A DNA stretch of 64,000 nt, taken from Antitrichia curtipendula. Taxonomy: Eukaryota; Streptophyta; Bryopsida; Hypnales; Leucodontaceae. The translations under genes were made by a program, and so were the position numbers. The stretch is taken from positions 45,942,001-46,006,000 of the forward strand of contig OX579635.1 of NCBI GenBank assembly GCA_951230915.1. Reading direction: 5' to 3'. The first letter of the stretch is position 1. The number at the start of each line of letters is the position of its first letter. The notes beneath the pieces were generated by a model, which did no database searches, was not told the DNA's origin, and saw nothing but the letters and a program-made list of their open reading frames with translations. Shown here one piece after another: positions 24,301 through 34,353 of this stretch.

Positions 24301-25059
24301 AACAAGGGAGGCAATATCTAGACAGGGTGGAAATGTGGCAGGCGTTGGAAACAGTGTTCCCTTATTTGGTTGGCCTTTCCTTGGATCAAGAGCAAGGGGA
24401 GACTTTCAAAGGTAAAATTGAGAGATGGGGGAGCCTCTACTTGAAATGCTTCGGGGAAGACCATGTGACTCATTATATGGTGAGTACCGTCTATTGCCAA
24501 CGTACATCTGCAGTTCAAAGTCAATGTTTGCCGTCATGTGGGAAGTTCATTTGACAAGCTTAGGGGGTCCAGGATGTGATGGTATGTGAACTTGACACAT
24601 TTCATGGCATCTCGTTTCACGCAGTGCAACATTTTTACACGTACTTCTACTAATTCCTTGAATGCTGTGATTTGCTAGCATAATCTGGTGCGCCATGGTC
24701 CTTGGTATGTGGAAACGTATGGAAGTCTTGCTGTTTGGAACAACCAGGGCATGGAAAAATCTCATCACGCAGCTAAGGCTGCTAATCAGCATCACACTCA
24801 ACATGGAGGCACTAAAGAGAGAACAAGCTCCATTGTTCAGCAATACCAACATTGGTACAGAAACATACAACACAGGTTTGCCAAGCAGGAACGACTGAAG
24901 GACGTTGCCAACGCGACATCGATGGAAGATGATGCCCAAAGAACGGCAGCGACAACAAGAAAGAGGACGGCCTACAACACGTCAAATGCAATGGATGCAG
25001 CTAGAATCTGGAGGGAAGGTAGATCACGAGTAGGCCGTGCTTGGGTGGCGACGTCTTGA
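21314..25059 (+). CDS. Transposase-like protein of the 10.2-kb element, four exons, 1040 aa
   Basis: Exons are 21314-22672, 23044-23313, 23367-24479 and 24679-25059; all introns are phase 0 GT..AG and no stop interrupts. Residues of about 170-300 form a coiled coil (IKGLERQLQETQADAIRKRE). An RNase H-like catalytic core is proposed in exons 3-4. The candidate acidic residues are D569 in VLKMDEAEI, D666 in LSADMKTIK and E940 in NNQGMEKSHH; a zinc-type C-x2-C (C686, C689 in SCIYC) follows the second Asp. The order D, D, Cys pair, then an HNLVRHG...QGMEK segment resembles uncharacterised DDE-transposase-like proteins seen in animals and fungi with QGLEK motifs. It does not resemble hAT, MULE or PIF enzymes of plants. 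An alternative start is Met at 21512. Catalytic assignments are inference. Confidence 0.72.
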
Positions 25060-26004
25060 AATGGAGGGTATAGCAAACAGCGGCACCATTTCCATAGCAA
25101 CAGAGTTTAGGCCGTTGGCAACGACAGTGGCTGAGGTTTATTTAACGAGGCCACATACCAATGTACTTAGTGGCGCTTCCATGTGTAGAAGTTAGAAACA
25201 AGCCTTTGAATTTACACCATAGTGTTTTTTTACTACAATATCCACTCATGGAAGGATTCTGCAAGTTTTTTTAGGTATCATTCACTTTTTCGGATAAAAT
25301 CACTATAAACCACCAATTTTCACAGCAAGCGGAAAAATTTCCACATCAGAAATGTAAAGTTTGTACTGCCCAAATCTTGTTGCCAACAAATTGTCAAATG
25401 TACCCATTTTGATCCCACAGACCTAGGCAATTTTAATGCTTAAGAGGGACCCTAAACCGAAAACCCTAAACCAAGATTCTAACCCCTAAACCCACGACCC
25501 TAGAAATTTGTGATCTCCTGTTGGCACCGTGCTTATAAAATAAAATGACTGGGTTCCTAGAGAAGTACCAGCTTCTCTTGCTGGGGTCCATGATGTGCCA
25601 ACAGGAGACACTATGAGGTGATGTGCCCACTCCACAAAATTAGGCCATGATGGAAACAAGTTGCCATCAGTGGATGAGGGAATCATAAGATACTGACCAT
25701 AATGTAACGTCCCAAACACTCAATTAGGGCCTAAAGCGACATCTAATCATTAAGCTCATTGGCTCGTTGGCAACAGGAGGCGGCTGTGCCATCATGGAGC
25801 ACGTTGGGAGTTACTGGCGTCATAAGCAAGGCACTTGCCCCATAAACCCCCAGCCTCAGGCACAAGTGAAACTTCAAAGTACTTCTACGTTGCCATTGCT
25901 CTCTCTCTCTCTCTCTTGTGCGAGTTTCGCGCTGTTGGTTACACATTCCAATTGCACTTCTTCTCTCCTGTTGTCTTTGCAGCAGGTCAATTGTAGGTCT
26001 CACC

Positions 26005-28223
26005 ATGAGCGCGTCAAGCAGGAAAGCTCGTTCGAAAAGCCTTGTCAAAGGCAAAGCTCTCATGGCGGCAGTGTTGGCAGAGTCTGCTCCTCCCCAGAAG
26101 CACCAAGTGCTTCTCCCCACCGATCCGGGATGGGGAACGTGGGAGGTTCCATTGGATTTAAGCGGGCTTCCACCAGCGTTGCAGAAGAGGCTGGTGACGT
26201 TGGCACCGTGCTTGTTGGGGAGGCACAAGGCGGTGTATGACGCAGAGTTCTTCCACAGGGTTTACGGATTGTGCAAAGAAGGGATCATGCCCAAGGAGGT
26301 GACGAAGGCTATGGTTCCCTCCTACATGTACGAGTCCATCTGGGTTCCTGGCGAGGGGTTGAACAGGACACGGTACTGCTTGGACAAGTGCAGAGACCTC
26401 AATTCGCGGGATCTATACCTTCGGATGTACATGAGGGTTTATGGCGATGCACCTGACAACAAAGCCTTCAGCCAAACATTCTTGCGCGCGTGTGTGTACT
26501 TCTACAAGGAGGGGCGCAGGAACAAGGTGAATTGGGCAGCGGCTGCGGCCCAATTGACTGAAGAACGACTCGCTCATCCGGGCCTGAATCCCCTGAAATT
26601 GGGCCCTCCAGCATTGAGGGAGCAGATGTGGTCCATTCTGAAGGAGTTCCGGCTGTATTTCCAGAAGGAAGTTGGACTTCGGCCCGCTGGAAGCGAAGTT
26701 GGGCGCGAGGAGCAGGAGCAGCGAGAAGTTGAGGCCGTTGGCAACACTGACGGCGTTGACAATGTTGGGAACAAGGTGGCCGCGCTGGAGAAGCAGGTGA
26801 AAGAGAAGTCGGAAGACGTCAAGGGCAAATCCAAGTGCATTTCCCGATTGCGAGGTACCTTAAAGGGACTGGAAGGCACAATCTTCACGTTGGAAGCAGA
26901 AGACGAACGCCTCAACTCTGTGAAGGATTGCTTGCGGAGGCGGAGTAGAGAGCTTGCGGCAGCAGGGAACCTGTATGACAAGGCAACGGTGGACAAGGAG
27001 CAGCGGGAGGTGTGCAAGGACATCACTGCCAACAACGACAAGTTGGAGGAAGTTCAAGATTCGGTCCTTGAGAAGTCCAAATGCCTTAAGGAACTGGAGG
27101 AAGCCTTCAGGTTGAGCGAGGAAGGACTGGGGGATCTCCAGAAGCAGTTGGCAACAGAGAGAGCAAGCCAGTATTCCATCAAGCCGAAGAAGTTGGCTGA
27201 CGACAAGGCGTTGGAAACGGGTGTCAAGCCAGTTCTTGAAGTGGATTCACCCTGCGGCTTGTGCTCTCAACTGTTTGTTTCCAACGGTGCTGTGCCCTTC
27301 TCATGTGGTTGCCTGTTTCACCCATGGTGTTTGTGGTCTGAACTTCTTTCGGGGAGTCGGGTGTGTCCAAGGTGCAAGAAAGGAGGTGACCGTCAGTGGC
27401 TGGAAGCATGGGGCTTTGACGCGTTGGAAACACAGATCCCGACTTGTGTTGGCGAGAATGAGGTTCCGCGTGAGGGGGCTTCTTATGGTGTCAGCATTCG
27501 GAAGAGGGAAGCCTCTGTGATCCCTGAAGGTGAAATAGCTCCGAAGTTGTTAAAGACACCGCTAGGTGCATCACCCTTGGCTGGTAAGGCCCAGCATTCA
27601 GTGCTCTCTCCTGTTGCTCCTAGAGAATACGTTTGGGCACTTCCTTGTTTTGCATTCAGGCAAAAAGGATCTCCTTATACAGAAGCGGTTGACGCAGCCG
27701 TGTGAGACTTAGCCTTTCACAGTACGTTTCTGGTAGCGTAATGTACTATATGCACTTAGTTGGTAATTGTCACTCAAATTTATAACACAACATCTGTAGT
27801 TCAAACCTTTGCTCTTCTCTTTTGTATTGTTGGAATTCTGTCTTTTCTTTACAATGTTGTGGTAATATTCATGTGGGATGTGCTCTGTTTCCAACAGCAA
27901 ATGAAGCAGTAGCTGCAAGCAGAGGGGAGACGAAGCCCGAAAGAAGACCACCTTTGCCGCTCGAGGACAACAACAAAAGCAAAGCTCCCATGCCTTCAGA
28001 TTCGGGGGCTGCTGCCAACGCGACCCCGTTGGCACCGACAGATGGGGCGGAGGCGGAGTTGGCAACGTCGCGTGAACCTCCCGCAGTGGGCCCGCCTGCC
28101 GCACCAGTGCACGTCGATCTTTCATCTGAGGGTGGATCTGCTGGCAGGCCTCAGGCAGCGGGTTCGTCATCCATAGATTCGGCGGATGCAGAAGTTTTGG
28201 ATGCGCTTGTAGACCAAATTTGA
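26005..28223 (+). CDS. Coiled-coil RING-like finger protein of the 10.2-kb element, two exons
   Basis: Exon 1 is 26005-27583 and exon 2 27898-28223, joined in phase 1 (G/CA), giving 634 aa; reading on without splicing would stop at 27705. Residues of about 30-220 form a globular, Trp/Tyr-rich region I do not recognise (LLPTDPGWGTWEVPLDLSGL). Residues of about 245-405 are a long coiled coil. Residues of about 416-457 are a RING-type cross-brace: C-x2-C, C-x-C-x3-H-x2-C, then C-x2-C (CGLC, CGCLFHPWC, CPRC). The C-terminal exon is Pro/Ala-rich and acidic with a VHVDLSSEG stretch that could be a SUMO-interaction motif. RING fingers usually recruit E2 enzymes, so a ubiquitin or SUMO ligase role for the element is plausible but unproven. 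It follows the transposase on the same strand. Confidence 0.7.
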
Positions 28224-29095
28224 TTTTTTGTCGTGTTTAGAAGCGCCTTCTGTACATCAAGCTAGTGTAGGCAGTAGTAGACGTTGGAAACAGTGGATGT
28301 TTAGCAAGCCTACACTTGAAATGGCACTGATGGGTTTTTGAGGACAGTCATAGGAAGCAGAAACTTCTTTCCATCATTTTTGTTCACCTGCCTTTCACGA
28401 ATATGAAAATTCTGCATTTCCGCATATTTTCATTGTGATTTTGCATTCATTAGTTCTTCAACTCTCTCGCAAGTTTTCGGTACCCATCTCTGTTGTCAAC
28501 ATGTTTTGTATGAATGCAGTTCCCTTCTGTGATTTGCCCTTGTTTACACACGCCATATGACTTAGATGGACGTGTACAAAAGAAAGCATTGTTGGAACAG
28601 GAAGTCACGAGTCATGATAGAGTTAGAGGAAATGAGAGTCATCTTGTTTCCAACGCAGTCATTGTGAAGTTGTTGCCTCATTTTGTCAAATGTACAATCA
28701 CCGTGATGTAATGGAACTCCTCTTGTTTCCAACACAGTCACAAACACCATAAACCGAGTGGCAACCAAGTCTGAAACACGTCCCAAACATGAGGAGTTCT
28801 TTTGTTTCCAACACAGTCATTTCTCATCATGAACCGAGTGGCAACCAAGTCTGAAACACGTCCCAAACACGAAGGTAACTATCAACGTCCAATTTTTTTT
28901 TTGATTATCAAAATTCAGCCTTACAGTGTTTCCTATGACGGTTGTTGCTTACACATAAGTCCTTATCTAACTCTATATCATCCTAAACCGACTTGTTTCC
29001 AATGTGACGTTGAAAGAGGCACCTGTAGGAATGTAAGTGCTAAAATGTCTCAAAACTGACATTGATAGTTCTCTAAACTAACCATGCTCTACCAC
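28224..29095. other. Convergent intergenic spacer inside the element
   Basis: This separates the RING-like gene from the opposing unknown gene, so both 3' ends meet here. Just after the stop, 28247-28262 repeats a 16-mer (CTTCTGTACATCAAGC) also present at 23344-23359. A 79-bp tandem duplication lies at about 28722-28880. Five exact motif copies occur, including three near-evenly spaced at 28646, 28725 and 28804. Confidence 0.65.
28722..28880. repeat. 79-bp tandem duplication containing the 9-bp motif
   Basis: The unit starts CTTGTTTCCAACACAGTCA near 28722 and recurs at about 28801. The second half, CCGAGTGGCAACCAAGTCTG and onward, is almost identical in both. Each unit contains one exact motif copy (28725, 28804). 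A third motif at 28646 is also 79 bp upstream, with only short flanking similarity. Confidence 0.8.
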
Positions 29096-30594
29096 TTAGT
29101 TGGTAATTGCCACTATCTCCAACGTCCACGGAGGAAGGACATCTGCTACCCTGTTGGCACCCTCCTGCCTCCGGTTTACAAGGATGTCTGCAAACCCTTG
29201 CTGACGGACAGAGAAGCGGAAGTCTTCTGGAACCACACCTCCCAAGGTGATATCCACCTCTCTGCGAATGTGTGCCAACGGCCATGTTCGACCCACCTGG
29301 AACCTTGCCACCGTCACACCTTCAAACAAACATGGGAGGACCACCATGTCCTCCTCCTGCACTTCGTCTATCTGTTGCCAACTAACACCATCTGGCGCCA
29401 GACGCTCTCGGCCGTACTTGAAATTTGTGTACAACGTTGCTCGCCCAACATGGTATCTACAGCACACCCGACACGTCTAAGAAAGGTTGTTTTCAACGTT
29501 CGCAACAATTCACAAGCACCCTACACCCTAAAACACTCTCAATGGCACATGCAACAGTCTGTTGGCAACAAAAGTCTCCTTACCTGAAGGCTACAGTGTC
29601 CATTGAGATTGTGCACCTGACAATGTCCTTGCCGAAGACTACTTTTTGATGCCAACCTGCGTCCATGAGGCTCGTGAACAACTCGTCGGAGGGGCTGTTG
29701 ACAACGTACAGGACGGCAGTGCGTCTCATCCTCTCCTCCTCACACGCAAAAAGATCTACAAATACATGCAAGGGCATAAACCACTGGAGGTGGCCCATGC
29801 GGCTTCCAGTGGTGGCCTTGGTGACAGCTTGGAAATCGGCCCGAAGCTTGAACCGAAACGCTTCACTGGTGTGCATGTCGGGGAGAGGCCATTCGGGATC
29901 AGTGAAAGGTGGCAACGACAGTGGCTCAACTGATCCATATAGAAGCCCTGGTGTAGGTGGCACATAGACAAGGTTAGAAAAAAATATCCCATTCTCCAGA
30001 AGCTCATTGTAGGACCTCCCATTCCGAGTGGCTTCACCAATTTCGCTGTGCACAACAACGATGACTCCAAGGATAGAAAGTGGGTCCACCCAGTCTTCAA
30101 AAAAGGATTGGTACAGAACTGTTTCCAACAGACAATACCACAAACCAAATTAGCAAAGCAGTGTAAAGCCCCAGCCACGTTTACTTTGATGGCCATCAAA
30201 CTTTCAAGAACAACATGGCATCAAAGGTGGAAACAAAGCGCCATCTATTCTCACAATTGCATGGAACCCGATCGTGGCGAATCTCTGGATCTAAGAGCAC
30301 TTGATGCCGGTGGTAAGCATGTCTAACCAACACGGACTCCAATTCCGGCTTGTTGGAAACGGTCTTGCGCCCATCAAACTTGAACCGGAAGTCCATGATT
30401 TGAGCCTTGTAAGATCCCCTCATGCTCTCACCTCCATGCCGACGAGCCTCTCGAGCCCAAGTTCCATTTCTACCAGGGTTCAACCTCACCCACGACAACC
30501 TCTCGTATCTCGTTGGAATCCACTCTCCCTGGTCATTGTGTGTGTTGTGGAGCGTCACTGCTGCCACCTCCGAACGCGGTCTGCGATTCTCCAT
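29096..30594 (-). CDS. Unknown 411-aa protein of the 10.2-kb element, three exons
   Basis: Exons are 30594-30255, 30118-29584 and 29456-29096, with junction phases 1 and 2 that match at every splice (T/TT and AG/A). The donors are GTGAGA and GTAAGG. Start is the ATG at 30594-30592. The N-terminal third is basic and Arg-rich (MENRRPRSEVA). The middle contains hydrophobic strand-like stretches (PLSILGVIVVVHSEIGEATRNG) and a Pro-rich segment (VYVPPTPGLLYG). The last ~70 residues (HIRREVDITLGGVVPEDFRF...) look alpha/beta and could be a ubiquitin-like fold, but this is a weak impression. I recognise no family. The opposite orientation and separate transcription suggest a regulatory or anti-silencing role, as for accessory genes of other plant DNA transposons; this is inference. 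Confidence 0.62.
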
Positions 30595-31098
30595 TCCTGA
30601 TGACGTTGCCAACGCACAATTGATCACCTAACACTTGTTGGAAACGAGTTGCCAGTGATCACACAATTTGGGCAGCACTCGACAACACTGGCATCCACAC
30701 AATTCATGGAACTACAATGCATGGAACTGTGACATTGAACGAGTGACGCGTTTGGACCCATTCTGAAATTGGAGCTCAGCCAATTCCGTGCCAAGTTTGA
30801 AATTCCCTCCAAGTTGTCAAACACATCGCATCATTGACAACGATGCGCGGCTCCACTACCGGTCCGCATGCGGGACTAGTCCCTGCGTTTGGTACGCCCA
30901 ATTGGAAATTCGTTTTATAACCCTACACACAGGACAGGGGACAACGGTACGCCAATAAAATATTGTTTCCAACGCGTCACTCCCATTGGTAGCAACGGGT
31001 GCTAAATCCCTCGTCATCACCTTATACTCCACGTTGGCAACGTGCAAGGTGGCATTTTCAGCAATTTCCAAGCACGAAAATTGCGTTGCCAACTTAGG

Positions 31099-31127
31099 CA
31101 TCTGGAGACCCGAATTTTCTTCTAATG
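31099..31127 (-). repeat. Right terminal inverted repeat of the 10.2-kb element
   Basis: This is the inverse of the left end with two mismatches. The last motif copy (31085-31093) ends six bases inside it, so a motif nearly abuts this terminus. The CTT at 31128-31130 matches the three bases before the left end. Confidence 0.85.
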
Positions 31128-34100
31128 CTTTCTTTTGATAAAATGTGATACTATCAAGTCTTTACAAATGGCTAATTTTTAGTTTTTTGTTCATGATTTT
31201 ATATCTATTATTCATTTATTCATGTATCTATTTTCAATGACAATTTTTTTTTCAAATAGTATTTTTTCAATACTTGCAAATAGTCAACAATACTAGTAGC
31301 CGCCGATTTTTTAGATCAATGGCTGAGATTGTCTTGTTTCATAATATTGTAGTGTTCATAGTACTAAATATAGAAACTGTACTTTTGGAAAAATGCTACC
31401 AAAAACATTTAGTCTTTCTTGTAACCATCCATATATATGAATGTTCAAGCTTCCTTGCAATATTTTATTAAAATTTATTTATTAAATGAAGTGTATAAAT
31501 CTTTACTATATACTTTTGTTCCTCATCTATCTTATTTTTTTTGGAAATGAATTTCAAATGAATTTCAATGTGTGTTGTACATATTCAATATTTCAATTGG
31601 CATTTTAGATCTTAGCAACAACTATTTCATTGCCAAGTAGCTCTATTTTACCACTCCATCATGTATGAGATTGAAGTTTTTTAATTTTGCTTCATTTTTA
31701 TTTTTATTTTTTAATTTAATGTTTGATGCAAGATTGTGCTAATTTTACACCATTACTAATATGTAAGTTAGCTTATATTAATGGACTATACATTTTCTAA
31801 TGCTTATTCTTGGGTTTATTGTTTGTTTGAGTTTTATTTCTACTTTTAAGGTTTAATTTGATTTCTTGAAGAGTTTAATCTTTGCAGGAACATTTTTCAT
31901 CCTATATACGCTTCAGCTACATTTTAAGTAGGAGAATACTTTAATCTTATGCATGGAAGAACTTTTAAGCTTTAAAATACTGTAAAATATGCATTGGAGA
32001 ACCTTAAACTAAGGGTTGAGGTTATTTTTAAACCTATACGTAGATCATTAGAATACTTCATTATCTATACACAAGAGACCTTATACATCACATTAGCACT
32101 TTTATCTTATACATGAAAAAACTAGCAACTTTATATGAAATAATATATGATCACAAAGTGTTTTTAATCTTGTGGATGAGCAATTCATAACTACAAAAGT
32201 AAATTATCTACTATGTATATAATATGTACAAGACTATTAAAGGTATTACTCCATTTGACTTTTCAAAGTCTTCATAGGACCTTAAATGAATAAGGTTTTT
32301 ATGTATGCCGACTATAGAAGAATGGTTCACTTGGAGTTACTCTCTTTGTGTATGAGAGCATTCTTTACTACTATGTGCCAATATATAGCATAGGTTCAAG
32401 ATTTTTATAAAATAGATTACATAAAAATTGCATCTATACTAAATTTTCTATATATCTAATATGATAAAAAAATTATTGAAGAAATACATTAAAAAAAAAG
32501 ACTTTAAAATTGTATTGTAATCTAAATTGAAAAAAAAGTTTTAGAAAATTGAATTTTGCATTCATTTCTTTTGAAAGATTTTTTACGAAAACAAACTTCC
32601 GTCAAAATCAAAAAAAATTGCAAACTAGTTTGGGTGTGGAAGTAAACGGCACTTCTGAGTATAGTATAGTAGCAAAGTACGTCAAATGAACTTTCACACA
32701 CTTGAATTAATGAGTATATATTTTGCTTATAAAAAATTTGAACATCTTTCCAAATGCATATTTTTTGTAAAGTTGTGAAACTACAATCAATATGGAATAA
32801 CATTGTACATATATTTGTATTTCATCAATACCTTATATTAATGCCTCTATCCGTACATCATATTGCATTAATATAAATATATATATATACATTGTATTAT
32901 ATTAGTTAACCATATGTATTCCATATACAATATTTGTATCAAAGTTTCTTTTGTTTTTTTAGAAGGTGGAGTGGATAAATCAAATGTTCTCATAATAAAT
33001 TGCACAACTATTGTTTTGTATACTAAATCAACAATATTGGAAGGAGGGGGAATTTATTCCTATTGAGATTAAGGATTGAGATTTTTTAAGTGGACAGAGG
33101 CAAAGGCAAAATTGCTTGCTACTTTGTAGTGTATAGTATAGTGATTTGTAGGAATTCTCAATCTTTCAAAAATCTGAATTTTTTAATTTTTGATTACAAT
33201 CCTATGAGCTGTAAACCTATTGAAAACATTTTTTCATCCCTGTTGAGTATGTTGGGCTATGAAGAATATCCAATTGAGTTCATATTCTTGCCAATGTTTC
33301 TCTTCACGTAAATGGAAAGTTAGTAAAAAAAACAGATTACAAAATACGCTATTTTAATGTATTTGGGAAAGTTGTTGGTCCTTGCTCTAAATCTGAAATT
33401 TCTTTACAAAAATGATATTTTTTGAGTTTGAGCCCAACTAACAAAACAAAGTTCATCTATTCTAATTTCTTTTCTAATTTGAATTTTGAAAAAATTCCTA
33501 ATATTGAATATTTTATTGCAATTTGAACTTTGGATGTATTACCAATGTCTACTAAATTTTGATTATAGAATGACATAGAAATTAAGCTTACTCTATGATG
33601 TTTATCATTGTAATATACAAACATGGTGAAACTTTTTGATTTTTTGAAATAATTTTCTATTTGATGTGATTTTTCTTCACTTTTTCTTCAAAAAAATTCA
33701 AAAAAATGTAAATCTTCTGTAAAGTGCAGAAGCCATGTAATTTCATCTCTGAAAAATAAATATAAATTTTTTTCATACATATCTAATTGCAAAATGGTAG
33801 CAAACTATGCGATGGACATTGAGGCTTGAAACCAGAGATCATGGACTCATGGGTCCGGCGTTTAGGGTTAATCATGTATGAAGTGGGACAATTTCTATGT
33901 TTTTTCGTAGGCAAGTGATAGGAAATTTCATTACAGCAAGGAACGCATCATTTGGATGCGATATGCAAAAGTTATGAAGGATCCAAAAGAATTTCTGAGT
34001 AGATTGAATAGAATAGGTATATATTGATTTTTGAGATGAACAATACACAAGATAATCCTAGTCGAGGACTCGGGGGGTAGCCTAGCTCAAGTCTGATTAA

Positions 34101-34353
34101 TACATTTGAAAATTTTACTTCAGACACTTGTTTCAAACCCTAATCCCAAAGCTGGGAATATTAGTACAGTACTACAGTACATGCTTCAGTGCTTCAGGTC
34201 ATGTTGTAAGCAGCCCATTGCTGCAGTCTACTGTACAGTACAACCTCTGCAGCTCTGGCAAGGAAGGAACCGAATTCTCGCAACGTCAACAAGCTCACTT
34301 GACAATTGTGGAGTGCAGCGCAGCTAGCGAGCACCGGGAAAGAGAGACGCGCA
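31128..34353. other. AT-rich spacer, no gene recognised
   Basis: Strongly AT-rich DNA with many short poly-A/T runs. The open frames present (for example 32522-32803 minus and 33090-33311 plus) have low-complexity composition and no domain. The right end, from about 34190, is part of the duplicated locus described separately. Confidence 0.55.

Larger units (their letters stand above)
21105..31093. repeat. Dispersed 9-bp motif GTTGG(C/A)AAC, 35 exact copies
   Basis: Exact copies in either orientation start at 21150, 21433, 21932, 22717, 22768, 22973, 23089, 23320, 23378, 23406, 24344, 24904, 25114, 25379, 25766, 26737, 27147, 27210, 27277, 27423, 27887, 28058, 28283, 28646, 28725, 28804, 29374, 29561, 30121, 30352, 30605, 30637, 30965, 31033 and 31085. 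Near matches (for example GTTGTCAAC at 21105 and GTTGACAAC at 29697) add more. For four 9-mers in 10.2 kb about 0.16 hits are expected. The ends GTT and AAC are complementary, so each copy is a short imperfect palindrome with a variable centre. One exact copy was found elsewhere in the window (38088-38096). A protein-binding site of the element is the natural reading. Confidence 0.88.
20919..31127. mobile_element. 10.2-kb three-gene DNA transposon with TIRs and a dispersed 9-bp motif
   Basis: The ends are inverted repeats of 29 bp with 27 matches, at 20919-20947 and 31099-31127, both starting CATTAGAAGAAAATTCGGGT. A 3-bp direct repeat CTT flanks them (20916-20918 and 31128-31130). Inside are three spliced genes with open frames: a transposase-like protein (plus), a RING-like coiled-coil protein (plus) and an unknown protein (minus). 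GC content is visibly higher than in the AT-rich flanks. The 5' CA..., 3-bp duplication and helper genes recall the CACTA/CMC group, but the transposase does not show the plant Transposase_21 motifs I would expect. Family assignment is therefore open. Intact frames and well matched TIRs suggest recent activity. Confidence 0.82.

Noticed and set aside
25767..26240. Plus- and minus-strand frames of about 160 aa around 25.7-26.2 kb
   Set aside because: They overlap the start of the RING-like gene in other frames and have no domain; the (CT)n run at 25903-25918 suggests 5' untranslated sequence.
30196..30594. Reading exon 1 of the unknown gene on to the stop at 30196
   Set aside because: The GTGAGA donor after 30255 joins in phase to the next exon, whereas the read-through end has no usable donor in the right phase.
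29646..30600. Several plus-strand open frames of 90-100 aa
   Set aside because: They are antisense to the three-exon minus-strand gene of the transposon, whose splice phases fit well.
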